Shown piece by piece: positions 1 to 9,300 of a stretch of DNA of 64,000 bases. Source of the stretch: Betaproteobacteria bacterium (GTDB lineage: Bacteria > Pseudomonadota > Gammaproteobacteria > Burkholderiales > Rhodocyclaceae); the NCBI GenBank assembly GCA_016705475.1, contig JADIYD010000001.1, forward strand, positions 62,001 through 126,000. The letters run 5' to 3'. Position 1 is the first letter of the stretch. Each line of letters opens with the position of its first letter. A program made the position numbers and the translations under genes. The notes beneath the pieces are model-generated. The model did not search any database and was not told where the DNA came from. It saw only the letters and a list, made by a program, of their open reading frames with translations.

Positions 1-501
1 GTATGAGCGGGCGAGCATGAGCCAGCCCTGGATGTCGTCCGGGTTGGCTTTGAGTTTCGCGGCGAGGCTGGCGACCATTTCATTGATCTTCTCCGGCGTC
101 ATTTGCGGCGGTGCTGCCGTTTGCGTCGGGTCGAGCGCCTTAGGATTGCCGAGGACTCCGTAGCCAAGCAGACCGAGAATGGGCAGCAGGAACAGGATGG
201 CAACGGCCGTCTTGCGGCTCGGGCCGGTGGCGACCGGCGCAATGCCGGCTTCGGCGGCCGGCTCGATCTCGTCGAGAAGGCGGCGCTGAAGTTCATGCTT
301 GGCCTGTTCGAAATCTGCCTCGGCGAGAGAGCCTTCGGCCTTTTCCCGGGTCAACTCAGCCAGCTGGTCACGGAAGATGGCGAGGTTGGCTTCCTTGCGG
401 TCGGCCTTGCTTTTGGAGCGCAAGCCAAGCCACAGCGGCGGCAGAATAAAGGCGGCCACCACCACAATCAGGAGGGTGGCAAATATGGCGAACTGGGTCA
501 T
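1..501 (-). CDS. ccmI: Cytochrome c maturation protein CcmI, N-terminal part (cut by window edge)
   Basis: CcmI presents apocytochrome c to the heme ligation machinery at the outer face of the inner membrane. The 167 visible residues begin MTQFAIFATLLIVVV with a first membrane segment (about 4-24). A charged cytoplasmic loop follows, containing the family-like stretch FRDQLAEL, and then a second membrane segment near residues 97-116. The beginning of a periplasmic TPR-type region (DDIQGWLMLARSY) is reached just before base 1, so most of that domain lies outside the window. The start overlaps the ccmH stop by ATGA, and it is the last gene of the minus-strand ccm operon. CcmH and CcmI are separate proteins here, as in Pseudomonas, rather than one long fused CcmH as in E. 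coli. Confidence 0.9.
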   Translation of the reverse strand, partial: MTQFAIFATLLIVVVAAFILPPLWLGLRSKSKADRKEANLAIFRDQLAELTREKAEGSLAEADFEQAKHELQRRLLDEIEPAAEAGIAPVATGPSRKTAVAILFLLPILGLLGYGVLGNPKALDPTQTAAPPQMTPEKINEMVASLAAKLKANPDDIQGWLMLARSY

Positions 502-986
502 TTCTGGTCGATTTCCTTGAGCATCGCGTCAGCGCGGCTGGTCTCGTCAGCCGACAATGGCTGGTCTTCGGCATTGATGCGCGCGGCACGACGGCGCAGA
601 TAGCGCTGCAGTACAAACAGGCCAAGCAGCATGAGGCTGACCGGACCGCCCCAAAGAAGCAGGGTGATGCCCTTGACGGGGGGGCGGTAGAGGACGAAAT
701 CGCCATAGCGAACGACCATGAAATCGATAATTTCCTTGTCGCTCTTGCCGTCCTTGATCATGGTGCGGACTTCGCGTCGGAGATCCTGGGCAAGTTCGGC
801 ATTGGAGTCGGCGATGGTCTGGTTCTGGCAAACCAGGCAGCGGAGTTCTTCGGACAATTTCTGCAGGCGTTTTTCGGCGACCGGGTCGGCAGCCAGGGCC
901 GCTTCGGTTGCCGCATCGGCGAATGCTGCGGTCGACCCGAAAAAAGAGCCAAAAATGAAAACGGCAATCAGGAGGCTGCGCTTCAT
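498..986 (-). CDS. ccmH: Cytochrome c-type biogenesis protein CcmH (heme ligation thioredox subunit)
   Basis: The product is 162 residues. A signal peptide (MKRSLLIAVFIFGSFFG) is followed by the redox motif LRCLVCQNQ at residues 48-56, whose two cysteines reduce the apocytochrome CXXCH disulfide. A C-terminal membrane anchor lies around residues 106-127, with a basic cytoplasmic tail. The start at 986 gives the signal peptide directly and produces an ATGA overlap with the end of ccmG; longer upstream in-frame starts would lie inside ccmG. The gene works with CcmG (thiol relay), CcmF and CcmI in heme attachment. All expected residues are present. Confidence 0.95.
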   Translation of the reverse strand: MKRSLLIAVFIFGSFFGSTAAFADAATEAALAADPVAEKRLQKLSEELRCLVCQNQTIADSNAELAQDLRREVRTMIKDGKSDKEIIDFMVVRYGDFVLYRPPVKGITLLLWGGPVSLMLLGLFVLQRYLRRRAARINAEDQPLSADETSRADAMLKEIDQK

Positions 987-1567
987 TTGTTCAACTCGGC
1001 GAGCAGCGGCATGATCTTCTTGGCCAGCAATTCCGGCGTGACCGGCCCGGTGTGCTTCATGCGGATGACGCCGGCCTTGTCGATGACGTAGGTTTCCGGC
1101 ACGCCATAGACGCCGTAATCGATGCCGACGCGACCGTCGATGTCCATGACGGTCAGCGTATAGGGGTCGCCATGCTGGGCGAGCCACTGGTTGGCACGCT
1201 GGAAGGCCAGCTTGCGTTCGTCATCGGCCGGCATCTTGCCCATGTCGAAATTACCGTCGCCGCGCACTTCCTTGTAATTCAGGCCGACTACCGGTATCTG
1301 CACCTTCTTCGAGAACTCGACGAGCACCGGGTGCTCGGCACGGCACGACACGCACCAAGAGGCCCAGACGTTGAACAGCCAGACCTTGCCCTGCATGTCC
1401 TTGGGGCCCATCGTTTTTTCAGGCGTGGCCAGAACGCTGAGGTTGAAGGCCGGGGCCGGCTTGCCGACCAGCGGCGACGGAACGTCGCGCGGGTTCAGCC
1501 CGAGGCCGACGGCGAGCAGGGCTACCAGCGCCGCAAAGGCGCCCAGGATCCAGTAATAACGATTCAT
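983..1567 (-). CDS. ccmG: Thiol:disulfide interchange protein CcmG/DsbE
   Basis: The product is 194 residues. An N-terminal membrane anchor (about 5-24) carries a periplasmic thioredoxin-like domain with active site WASWCVSC, so the redox pair is CVSC. The GVPETYVID stretch contains the cis-proline segment typical of the family. The protein passes reducing equivalents from DsbD/CcdA to CcmH so that apocytochrome cysteines are free for heme attachment. The ATG overlaps the ccmF stop and the stop overlaps the ccmH start, so translation is likely coupled. The start at 1567 is chosen because it places the anchor at the N-terminus. Confidence 0.95.
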   Translation of the reverse strand: MNRYYWILGAFAALVALLAVGLGLNPRDVPSPLVGKPAPAFNLSVLATPEKTMGPKDMQGKVWLFNVWASWCVSCRAEHPVLVEFSKKVQIPVVGLNYKEVRGDGNFDMGKMPADDERKLAFQRANQWLAQHGDPYTLTVMDIDGRVGIDYGVYGVPETYVIDKAGVIRMKHTGPVTPELLAKKIMPLLAELNK

Positions 1568-3554
1568 GCGTGTTGAGTTCCGGCAGGGGTAACAGTCGTG
1601 GTGCTGCGCGATTTGGCGCGATAACGGCGGTCCAGCATGGCGAGCAGGCCACCGAGCGCCATCAGCACGCAGCCGCCCCAGATCCAGTCGACAAAGGGTT
1701 TGTAATAGACGCGCACGGCCCATTCGCCTTCCAGCTTGTCGCGTTCGATCGGTTCGCCGAGCGAGACATAAACGTCGCGCAGGATGCCGGCATCAATGGC
1801 TGCCTCGGTCATCGGCATGCCCGACGACGCGTAGTTGCGTTTCTCCGGTTCCATTTTCAGGCGGAATTTACCGTCAACCGAGAGATCGAAATCGCCCTGG
1901 GCTGCGATGTAGTTCGGTCCCTGCACTTCCTTGACGCCATTGAAGGTGAAGCTGTAGCCAGCCACGCTGACGGTTTCACCGGGCGCCATCTTGACGTCCT
2001 TCTCATCCTGGAAGCTGTTGACCATGGTGACGCCGACGACGAACACCGCAATGCCGAAGTGGGCGACGCACATGCCGATGAAGCTGCGCGGCTGCTTGAA
2101 GGCAGCGCTCAGGAAGGATTGGCCGGCACGGGTGTGCTGGACACGCTGGACGAAAGCAGTCAGCGTCGTGAAAGTGACCCAGGCGGCGAGCAGGATGCCG
2201 AGCGCGGTCAGCGCAGTCCATTGGCCATAAACCAACGGCAGCGCGATGGCGACGACTGCAGCGGCGATCATTGCCCAGCGCACGGTCCGGGTGATTTCCG
2301 GGATCGAGGCTTCCTTCCAGCGGGCGAAGGGGCGACGCCCATGAGGAAGAGGACTGGCGCCATGACCGGCACGAAGACGGCATTGAAATACGGTGGCCCG
2401 ACCGAAATCTTGCCGATGCCCAGCGCGTCGATGAGCAGCGGGTAGAGTGTGCCAAGCAAGACGGTGGCGCAGGCGACGACAAGCAGCACGTTATTGGTGA
2501 GCAACAGCGATTCGCGTGAAACCAGGGCGAAGCGGCCACCCAGTCCGACCTTCGGGGCGCGCCAGGCGAACAGGGCGAGCGAGGTGCCGATGACGGCAAC
2601 CAGGAAGATCAGGATGAAGATGCCGCGCCGTGGGTCGGTGGCGAAGGCATGGACTGATGTCAATACGCCGGAACGGACGAGGAAGGTGCCGAGCAAGGAC
2701 AGCGAGAAGGCCGAAATGGCCAACAACACCGTCCAGTTCTTGAAGCTGCCGCGCTTTTCGGTGGCCGCCAGCGAATGGATCAGCGCCGTGCCGACCAGCC
2801 AGGGCATGAACGAGGCGTTTTCGACCGGGTCCCAGAACCACCAGCCGCCCCAGCCCAATTCGTAATAGGCCCACCAAGAACCCATGGCGATGCCCAGCGT
2901 CAGGAAGCACCAGGCGGCCATCGTCCAGGGCCGCGACCAGCGCGCCCAGGCGGCGTCCAACTGGCCGGAAAGCAGCGCCGCGATGGCGAAGGCAAAGGCC
3001 ACCGAGAAGCCGACGTAGCCCATGTAGAGCAGCGGCGGATGGATGATCAGGCCGAAATCCTGCAGCAGCGGGTTCAGGTCGCGACCTTCCGCCGCAGCCG
3101 GGAGCAGACGCTCGAAGGGGCTGGAGGTGATCAGGATGAAGAGCATGAAACCGAAGGCGACGAGCCCCAGCGTGCCGAGGACGCGGGCGACCATGGTTTC
3201 CGGCAACTGCCTGGACAGCATCGCAACGCCGAAAGCCCACCAGGTCAGCATCAGCATCCACAACAGCAGCGAGCCTTCATGCCCGCCCCAGACGGCGGCC
3301 ACGCGATACTCAAGCGGCAGCAGCGAATTCGAATGCTGGGCGACATAGACCACGGAGAAATCGTTGGCCACGAAAGCCTGCGTCAGGCACGCGAAGGAGA
3401 AGGTGACGAGCAGCGCCATGGCGGAGGCCGCAGGCCGGGCGACGGCAACCCAGGCCAGACGGTTCTGGTGGGCGCCGATCAGCGGCAGGGTGCCGAGGAC
3501 CAACGACACCAGGGCCGCAAGAATGAGGGCGAAATGACCGAGTTCGGGGATCAT
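1564..3554 (-). CDS. ccmF: Heme lyase subunit CcmF, frameshifted in two reading frames
   Basis: CcmF is the large polytopic membrane protein that holds heme and carries out cytochrome c heme ligation. The first frame (3554 to about 2330) contains the tryptophan-rich WWD motif WGGWWFWDPVENASFMPW. The second frame (about 2332 to 1564) continues with RWAMIAAAVVAIALPL and the periplasmic C-terminal region. Together they give about 663 residues, the usual CcmF length. The break is at a run of four G at 2329-2332 on the plus strand: one more G restores GVAPFARWKEASIPEITR across the junction. No other damage is seen, so a sequencing or assembly indel is the likelier reading. The stop overlaps the ccmG start (ATGA) and the start is 2 nt after ccmE. 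Confidence 0.9.
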
Positions 3555-3556
3555 GC

Positions 3557-4042
3557 TCAGTAGCTCGCTTTCGGCGTTTCGCCAGAGGAAGAGGGGGAGA
3601 CATGCTTGCCAGCGGCGCGGGCCTGGGCGTCGTCGACTGCCTTGGCAGCTTCCGGCGGCATGTAGTTTTCATCGTGCTTGGCCAGCACTTCGGTCGCCAT
3701 GAAAGTGCCTTCGGCATTCAGCTTGCCCTGGGCGACGGCACCTTTGCCCTCCTTGAAGAGGTCAGGCAGGATGCCCTTGTAGGCCACCGGAATTTCCTTT
3801 TCGGTGTCGGTGATCGCGAAGCTGATGGTGACCCCGTCGGCCTGACGGCTGATGCTGCCTTCCTTGACCAGTCCGCCGATACGGAAGAGCTTGTCCTTGG
3901 GCGCCTTGCCGGCAGCCACATCGGTTGGCGTGATGTAGAGCGCGATATTGCTGTTCAGCGCGTTCAGCACCAGCGCGGCGATGATGCCGATGATGGCCAG
4001 TGCGCCACCGATGAGGGCGAGCTTCTTGTGACGGGATTTCAT
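3557..4042 (-). CDS. ccmE: Periplasmic heme chaperone CcmE
   Basis: The product is 161 residues: an N-terminal membrane anchor (about 8-28) followed by the beta-barrel domain. The covalent heme-binding histidine is His123 in AKHDENYMPPE, with the conserved tyrosine Tyr127 four residues on. CcmE receives heme from CcmC in an ATP-dependent release step driven by CcmAB and delivers it to CcmF. The start overlaps the ccmD stop (ATGA). Length and motif agree with the family, and the C-terminal tail is low-complexity as usual. Confidence 0.95.
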   Translation of the reverse strand: MKSRHKKLALIGGALAIIGIIAALVLNALNSNIALYITPTDVAAGKAPKDKLFRIGGLVKEGSISRQADGVTISFAITDTEKEIPVAYKGILPDLFKEGKGAVAQGKLNAEGTFMATEVLAKHDENYMPPEAAKAVDDAQARAAGKHVSPSSSGETPKASY

Positions 4043-4227
4043 TCTGCGGTGTTCCTTGTTTCGGCGCGCAACTGACGCTTGAGACGGGCGATGGTGTTCT
4101 TTCGATTGCGGGCGACGACGATCGGTTCAATCGCCATGATCAGCGCGGTGGCGCCGAACGATCCCCAGACGTAAAAACCATAGCCACCCATGGCGATGAA
4201 GTCGGCAAAACTGTTCCAGTGGATCAT
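4039..4227 (-). CDS. ccmD: Small heme exporter subunit CcmD
   Basis: The product is a 62-residue single-pass membrane protein. It has a short N-terminus (MIHWNSFADFIAMGGYG), one membrane segment (about 17-37) and a basic cytoplasmic tail (RNRKNTIARLKRQLR). The Y-x-W pattern before and inside the membrane segment is typical of CcmD, which helps release holo-CcmE from the CcmABC complex. A longer in-frame extension upstream would run into ccmC and is not credible, so the start at 4227, which overlaps the ccmC stop, is chosen. Confidence 0.92.
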   Translation of the reverse strand: MIHWNSFADFIAMGGYGFYVWGSFGATALIMAIEPIVVARNRKNTIARLKRQLRAETRNTAE

Positions 4228-4970
4228 TTTTCGCCTCCGGCCAACTCGGCCTTCACCCAGTCGGTATGGCGCTCGCGTTCGAGCATGATGGTGCGTACCC
4301 GCATGAGGGCGACGGCGATGGCGTACATCCAGAAGCACATGGCCATGAGCAGCATGCCCCAGAGCATCGTTTCAGCCATCGAGGACTTGGTCAGGTTGAC
4401 GCTGGAACCCTGGTGCAGGGTGTTCCACCATTTGACCGAGAAATAGATGATCGGGATGTTGACGACGCCAACCAGCAGCAAGAGGCCGCCGGCCTTGTCG
4501 GCCCGCTTCACGTCGTCGATTGCTGCGGTCAACGCCATGTAACCGATGTAAAGGAAAAGCAGGATCAGTTCGGACGTCAGGCGTGCGTCCCATACCCACC
4601 AGGCGCCCCACATCGGTTTGCCCCAGAGTGCACCGGTCCACAGCGACAGGAAGGCCATGAGCGCACCGGTCGGCGCCAGGGCTTGCGCCATCATGCCCGA
4701 CAGGCGGGTGTTGAAAGCCAGTCCGATGGCAGCCCAGCCGGCCATGACGAGATAGATGAACATCGACATCCAGGATGCCGGGACGTGGATGAAGATGATC
4801 CGGTAGCCTTCGCCTTGCTGGAAATCGGTCGGTGCGACAAGCATGCCAAGCCACAGGCCGGCGAGGCCGAAGACGACCGAGACAGCAACGAACCAGGGAA
4901 TCAAGGCGCCGGCCAGCGGGTAGAAGGTGGCTGGGGAAGCGAAACGGTAGAGGTTGAATCGATCTTTCAT
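4224..4970 (-). CDS. ccmC: Heme exporter / heme-handling protein CcmC
   Basis: The product is 248 residues with six predicted membrane segments. The tryptophan-rich heme motif GAWWVWDARLTSE sits in the periplasmic loop between segments 3 and 4, with conserved histidines in the flanking loops (IHVPASW and NTLHQGSS). CcmC loads heme onto CcmE His123. The start at 4970 (MKDRFNLYRF) overlaps the ccmB stop in an ATGA; longer upstream readings come from the frameshifted ccmB and are rejected. Confidence 0.95.
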   Translation of the reverse strand: MKDRFNLYRFASPATFYPLAGALIPWFVAVSVVFGLAGLWLGMLVAPTDFQQGEGYRIIFIHVPASWMSMFIYLVMAGWAAIGLAFNTRLSGMMAQALAPTGALMAFLSLWTGALWGKPMWGAWWVWDARLTSELILLFLYIGYMALTAAIDDVKRADKAGGLLLLVGVVNIPIIYFSVKWWNTLHQGSSVNLTKSSMAETMLWGMLLMAMCFWMYAIAVALMRVRTIMLERERHTDWVKAELAGGEK

Positions 4971-5632
4971 TCGAGGGCGATCTTCAAGGCGGCGGCCGAT
5001 GCCCAGGGGGCGAAGCCAAGTGAGGCAAAGGTAAGTGCGGCGAGCAGTGACAGGTGGCCCTCTCCCCGAGTCCGGACACCGTCGCATCCACTGCGCCAGC
5101 ACCGAATATTAGCACCGGGATGTAGAGCGGCAGCACCAGCAGCGAGAGCAGTACGCCACCACCGCGCAAACCCAGGGTCAGTGCCGCGCCGATGGCGCCA
5201 ATGCCGGAGAGTGCCGGGGTGCCGAGCAGGATGGCGCCGGTCAGGACGATAAGGGCGTCGGCCGAAAGATCGAACTGGATGCCCAGCACAGGGGCGATCA
5301 GGGCCAGCGGTAGCCCGGAAACCAGCCAGTGAGCAATCACTTTTCCGGTAACGACCAACCCGAGAGGGTGCGGGGCCAGCGCCAGTTGTTCCAGTGTGCC
5401 GTCGCGATGGTCGTCGGCGAACATTCGCGGCAACGAAAGCATGGTGGCGAGCAAGGCAGCCACCCAGAGCACGCCGGGCGCCAGCTTGCGCAGCAGGTCG
5501 GGTTCAGGCCCGATGCCGAGCGGGAACAGGCTGACGACGATGACGAAAAAACAGTGCCGAGACGATGTCGGCCTGACGTCGCATGGCCAGTTTGAGGTCG
5601 CGGCCGATGACTGCGGTGACAACGTCGAACAT
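4967..5632 (-). CDS. ccmB: Heme exporter permease CcmB, with two compensating single-base frameshifts
   Basis: This is the membrane permease of the CcmAB ABC transporter. The correct N-terminus is MFDVVTAVIGRDLKLAMRRQ, from 5632. The frame breaks at a run of six A (plus strand 5546-5551): five would give SALFFVIVVSLFPLGIG. It breaks again at CCCC, 5064-5067: one more C would restore GGEGHLSLLAALTFASLGFA and the natural end ALKIALE with the stop overlapping ccmC. The net change is zero, giving about 221 residues, the normal CcmB length. Because both breaks are in homopolymers and the rest is intact, base-calling errors are the likely cause. It starts 16 nt after ccmA. Confidence 0.88.
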
Positions 5633-5648
5633 CAGTCTGCGATCCTCA

Positions 5649-6254
5649 TCAGAGCCGCAATTCGCGCACGGTGCCGGCCGGGATGGTGACCAACTGGTGG
5701 GTTGTCATGACGGCCATGCCGCCGCGTTGCAGGTGGCCGGAAATGATGCCGGCCAGCCAGTCGACCGCAGCAGTGTCGAGTGCCACAAAGGGCTCGTCGA
5801 GTACCCACAGTGGGCGCTTTTCCTTGACCAGCCGGGCCAGTGCGACGCGCCGCTTCTGGCCCTGCGAGAGATATTTGCAGGCCAGGTCTTCGCGGCCAGC
5901 CAGGCCGACCTGCTCCAGCGCATCGAGGGCGTCGTCTTCAGAGAGTTCCTCGTCGGCCAGTCGGGCCGCGGCGAGCAGGTTTTCCAGAGGGGTCAATTCT
6001 TCCTTGATAGCGTTGAGGTGGCCGAGGTAGCAGAGGTCGGCGCGGAAATCATCGGACTTGATCGTCTGGCCTTTCCAGCGAATTTCACCGGCTTCCGGTG
6101 GCAACAGGCCGATCAGCATGCGCAGCAGACTGGTCTTGCCGGCACCGTTCTTGCCCTGCAGGTACAGCAGTTCCCCGGCTTCCAGCTTGAAGCCCAGGCC
6201 TGCGAACAGGCGGCGCTCGCCGCGCACGCATTCCAGATTGTCAGCTTCAAGCAT
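5649..6254 (-). CDS. ccmA: Heme exporter ATP-binding protein CcmA
   Basis: The product is a 201-residue ABC ATPase. It has Walker A GKNGAGKTS (about 34-42), the signature LSQGQKRR, Walker B WVLDEP and the switch histidine in TTHQ. With CcmB it uses ATP to release heme-loaded CcmE from CcmCD. It is the first gene of the ccm operon. No strong Shine-Dalgarno is visible upstream of the ATG at 6254, and the operon promoter probably lies in 6255-6377. Confidence 0.95.
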   Translation of the reverse strand: MLEADNLECVRGERRLFAGLGFKLEAGELLYLQGKNGAGKTSLLRMLIGLLPPEAGEIRWKGQTIKSDDFRADLCYLGHLNAIKEELTPLENLLAAARLADEELSEDDALDALEQVGLAGREDLACKYLSQGQKRRVALARLVKEKRPLWVLDEPFVALDTAAVDWLAGIISGHLQRGGMAVMTTHQLVTIPAGTVRELRL

Positions 6255-6377
6255 CAGGAGGAAAAACCGAAATAAATCAGTGCCAAATTATGAGCCCGCA
6301 AGTTTAACGGCAGATTAACGGGAATCAAATAAACGCCAACAAGAAAAAGCGCTGCTGTGGAAAACGGGGGCGCCGGC
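6255..6377. other. Intergenic gap upstream of ccmA
   Basis: This 123-nt AT-richer gap lies between the end of the large GGDEF-EAL gene and ccmA, both on the minus strand. It is the only space for a ccm promoter. On the minus strand TCATAAT resembles a -10 box, but no convincing -35 partner was found. No clear terminator hairpin for the upstream gene was seen. Confidence 0.4.
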
Positions 6378-9300
6378 TCAATGCCTCGGCAGCTTGGTGT
6401 TCAGCAACACCTCTGTCTGAATCTGCTGGATACATTCGGTCATTTTGCTGCTTGTTTCCTCGAGCTTCATTTTCAGCGCCTCGATGGCGGCGTCATCTCC
6501 GGCAGCATGGGATTGGCGGAGCTGGCTGCCAATATCGTGCAGCGCCTTATGCAAATCTTCAATCAACGGGAAAAAATCGGACGAGGCATTGCGCTGACCG
6601 TCCGGGCCGTAAAACCAGAGACCGAAGCGACACTGGCGATGGTCCTGCTCCGGCGGACGCAGGCTGCCGGCAGGCTCAGCCAAGTAGGCGTAGAGGGATT
6701 TCTTCCAGCGGTTGTGGTCGACTTCGGCGATCAGCATGGGCAGGTCCTCGCGAGACCACTTGAATGCGGTGGCAAGGCCCCACAGTTCGTCCGGCTTGAA
6801 TTGCCGTATCCATTCAGGCAGAAGCGCTGCCGGCATCGGACGGGCGATGCCGAAGCCTTGTGCCAAGTCGCAGCCAAGGAGCAGGAGTACCAGACCGTGT
6901 TCGACCGTTTCGACACCTTCGGCGATGACCTGGCGGCGGAAAGCCTGGGTCAGCCCGATGACGCCTTCGACAATGGCCAGATCATCGGCATCGTCGAGCA
7001 TGTTGCGGATGAATGACTGGTCGATCTTGAGAACATCGGCGGGCAATTGCCGGAAGTAGGTCAGCGATGAATAGCCCGTACCGAAATCGTCGAGGGCAAA
7101 GCTCACTCCCATGCGCCGGCAATCCGCGAACAGCGCGGCAACCTTGGCCATATCTTCAAGCGCCGCAGTTTCAAGTACTTCCAGCTCGATCCGGCCGGGG
7201 GGGATTTTCGGATGGGCGGCGAGCAGATCGGCCAATCGCTGGGTAAAGCCTTCATGCAGCAGATGCTTGCCGGAAATGTTGATGCTGATCGGCAGGTCGA
7301 CGCCCTGAGCATTCCATTCGTCCATCTGCCGGAGGGCTTCCCTGATCACCCAGTCGCCGACTTCGATTTCCAGTTCGCTGTCGGCGATACTCGGCAGAAA
7401 TCGCCCGGGCAGGAGCAGGCCTTCCTCCGGATGCAGCCAGCGGATCAGTGCTTCAGCGCCGATCACGCTGCCTTTACGCATGTTCACCTTGGGCTGGAAG
7501 TAGAGCTGGAATTCGGCCCTCTCCAGCCCTTCCCGGATACGCACGATTTCCTCACGGCGAATGCGGGTACGACGGTCGTTTTCCGGATCGAACAGATGGT
7601 GGCGATTGCGGCCAGCCTGCTTGGCCGCGTACATCGCCTGGTCAGCGTGACGGAGCAGCGTGTCGGCATCGGCGCCGTCATGTGGATAAAGGGTGACGCC
7701 GATGCTTGCAGAGATGGAAACAGCGTGCTGGGAGACGCGGAAGGGCTGGTTCAGTCCGCCAATGATGCGGCCCACCGCTTGATCGCACTCATGCAGGTCT
7801 TCCAGATCGGAAATGAGCAGAACGAATTCGTCGCCACCCAGGCGCGAAACCGTATCGCCGGCCCGCACAGAGGTTTTCAGGCGCTGGGCCACTTCGATGA
7901 GCAGGAAATCGCCAGCCGAGTGGCCGAAACGGTCGTTGATCGGTTTGAAATTGTCGAGATCCAGGTAGCAGATGGCCAGCATCTTCCCGCTGCGTTCGGT
8001 TTGCGCCATGGCCAGCTGGAGGCGGTCGCCGAGCAGCATGCGGTTGGGCAACTGGGTCAGTGCATCGTAATGCGCCAGATGCTCCAGTCGTTGCTGGTGC
8101 TGCTTGATGACGGTGATGTCGGAAAATATGGCGACGAAGTTGGCGATCTCCCCGTTCCGGTTGCGGACGCTTGAGATCGTCAGCAGCTCGACGAATATCT
8201 CGCCGGATTTCTTGCGGTTCCATATTTCACCGCGCCAGTAGCCATCCTCGCCGATCTTTCGCCACATCTCGCGATAGAAATCCGCCTCGTGATGCCCGGA
8301 TTTGAGCAGGTCAGGTGTCTGCCCGATGGCTTCGTCGCGGGTGTAGCCCGTCAGTTCGGTGAACGTTGAATTGACCTCGACGATGTGTCCCGTCGAGTCG
8401 GTGATCATGATGCCCTCGTGCGCGTTGTCGAAAACGCTGGCGGCAAGTTGCTGGCGTTCCTCGGCGACCAGTCGTTCGGTAATGTCCTGCGAGGTGCCGA
8501 TCAGTGCTGGACGGCCGTTCCAGTAGCCATGGGCGATAGGTAGCGGACAACTAAATCGGTTGCCGGCGACGATATCGATCATCAGCTCGGTGGCCATTTT
8601 TTGCATGTTTTCAGGGTGGACCGTGACAATCGGCTTGCCGATCAGTGCATCAGGCCCATAGCCGAGGCCTTCAGCAACAGCCCGGTTGTAATGCAGGATG
8701 CGGCCATCCTCGTCGAGGATAAAAATGAAATCGTTCAATGTGTCGAAAAGGCCGCTCAGGTTCTGCTGAATGCGTCGGGCTTCTTCCTGCGCATTGAGTT
8801 GCAGCAGGGTTTGGCTGAAGCGACTGCCGAGCAGGTCCAGCGAGCGCAGGGTCGATGCCAGAATGCCGGTGCTCCGGCGACTTCCCAGCGTGATGCAGGC
8901 AACTGATTGATCAGCCAGCGTGATTGGCACGGCAGCCAGACAGCCCAGTCCCTCCATGAGAATGGCTTCGCTGTCGAGGATGCTGGCCTCGGCACAGTGA
9001 TCGCTCGGTTCCAGACAGTTGCAGACTGCACCACCGGACAGCGCGAACCGGGCAAACGGGCTATCGGCGCCAAGATGGGTAAATTTGTCTGCGAAAGTCG
9101 ACGAAACGCCGGCGTGGGCGACGAGCTGGTAACTGCCATCGGCCTGACGCCAAAAGAGGCAACCGGCATCGATATCGGGAAAGCGAAGGGCGGACTGGAG
9201 CAGAACCTGAAGCACTTCCTCGCGCTGAAGACCGGCGGCCAGTGCCTGGGCAAGGTCGTGCTCGATTTCAAGGCAGATCCCGGCATTCATGCGCTCGGAG

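Noticed and set aside
2268..5632. ccmF and ccmB as genuine pseudogenes
   Set aside because: Each is restored to full length and conserved sequence by one-base changes in homopolymers, and the operon is otherwise perfect, so I treat them as genes with sequence errors.
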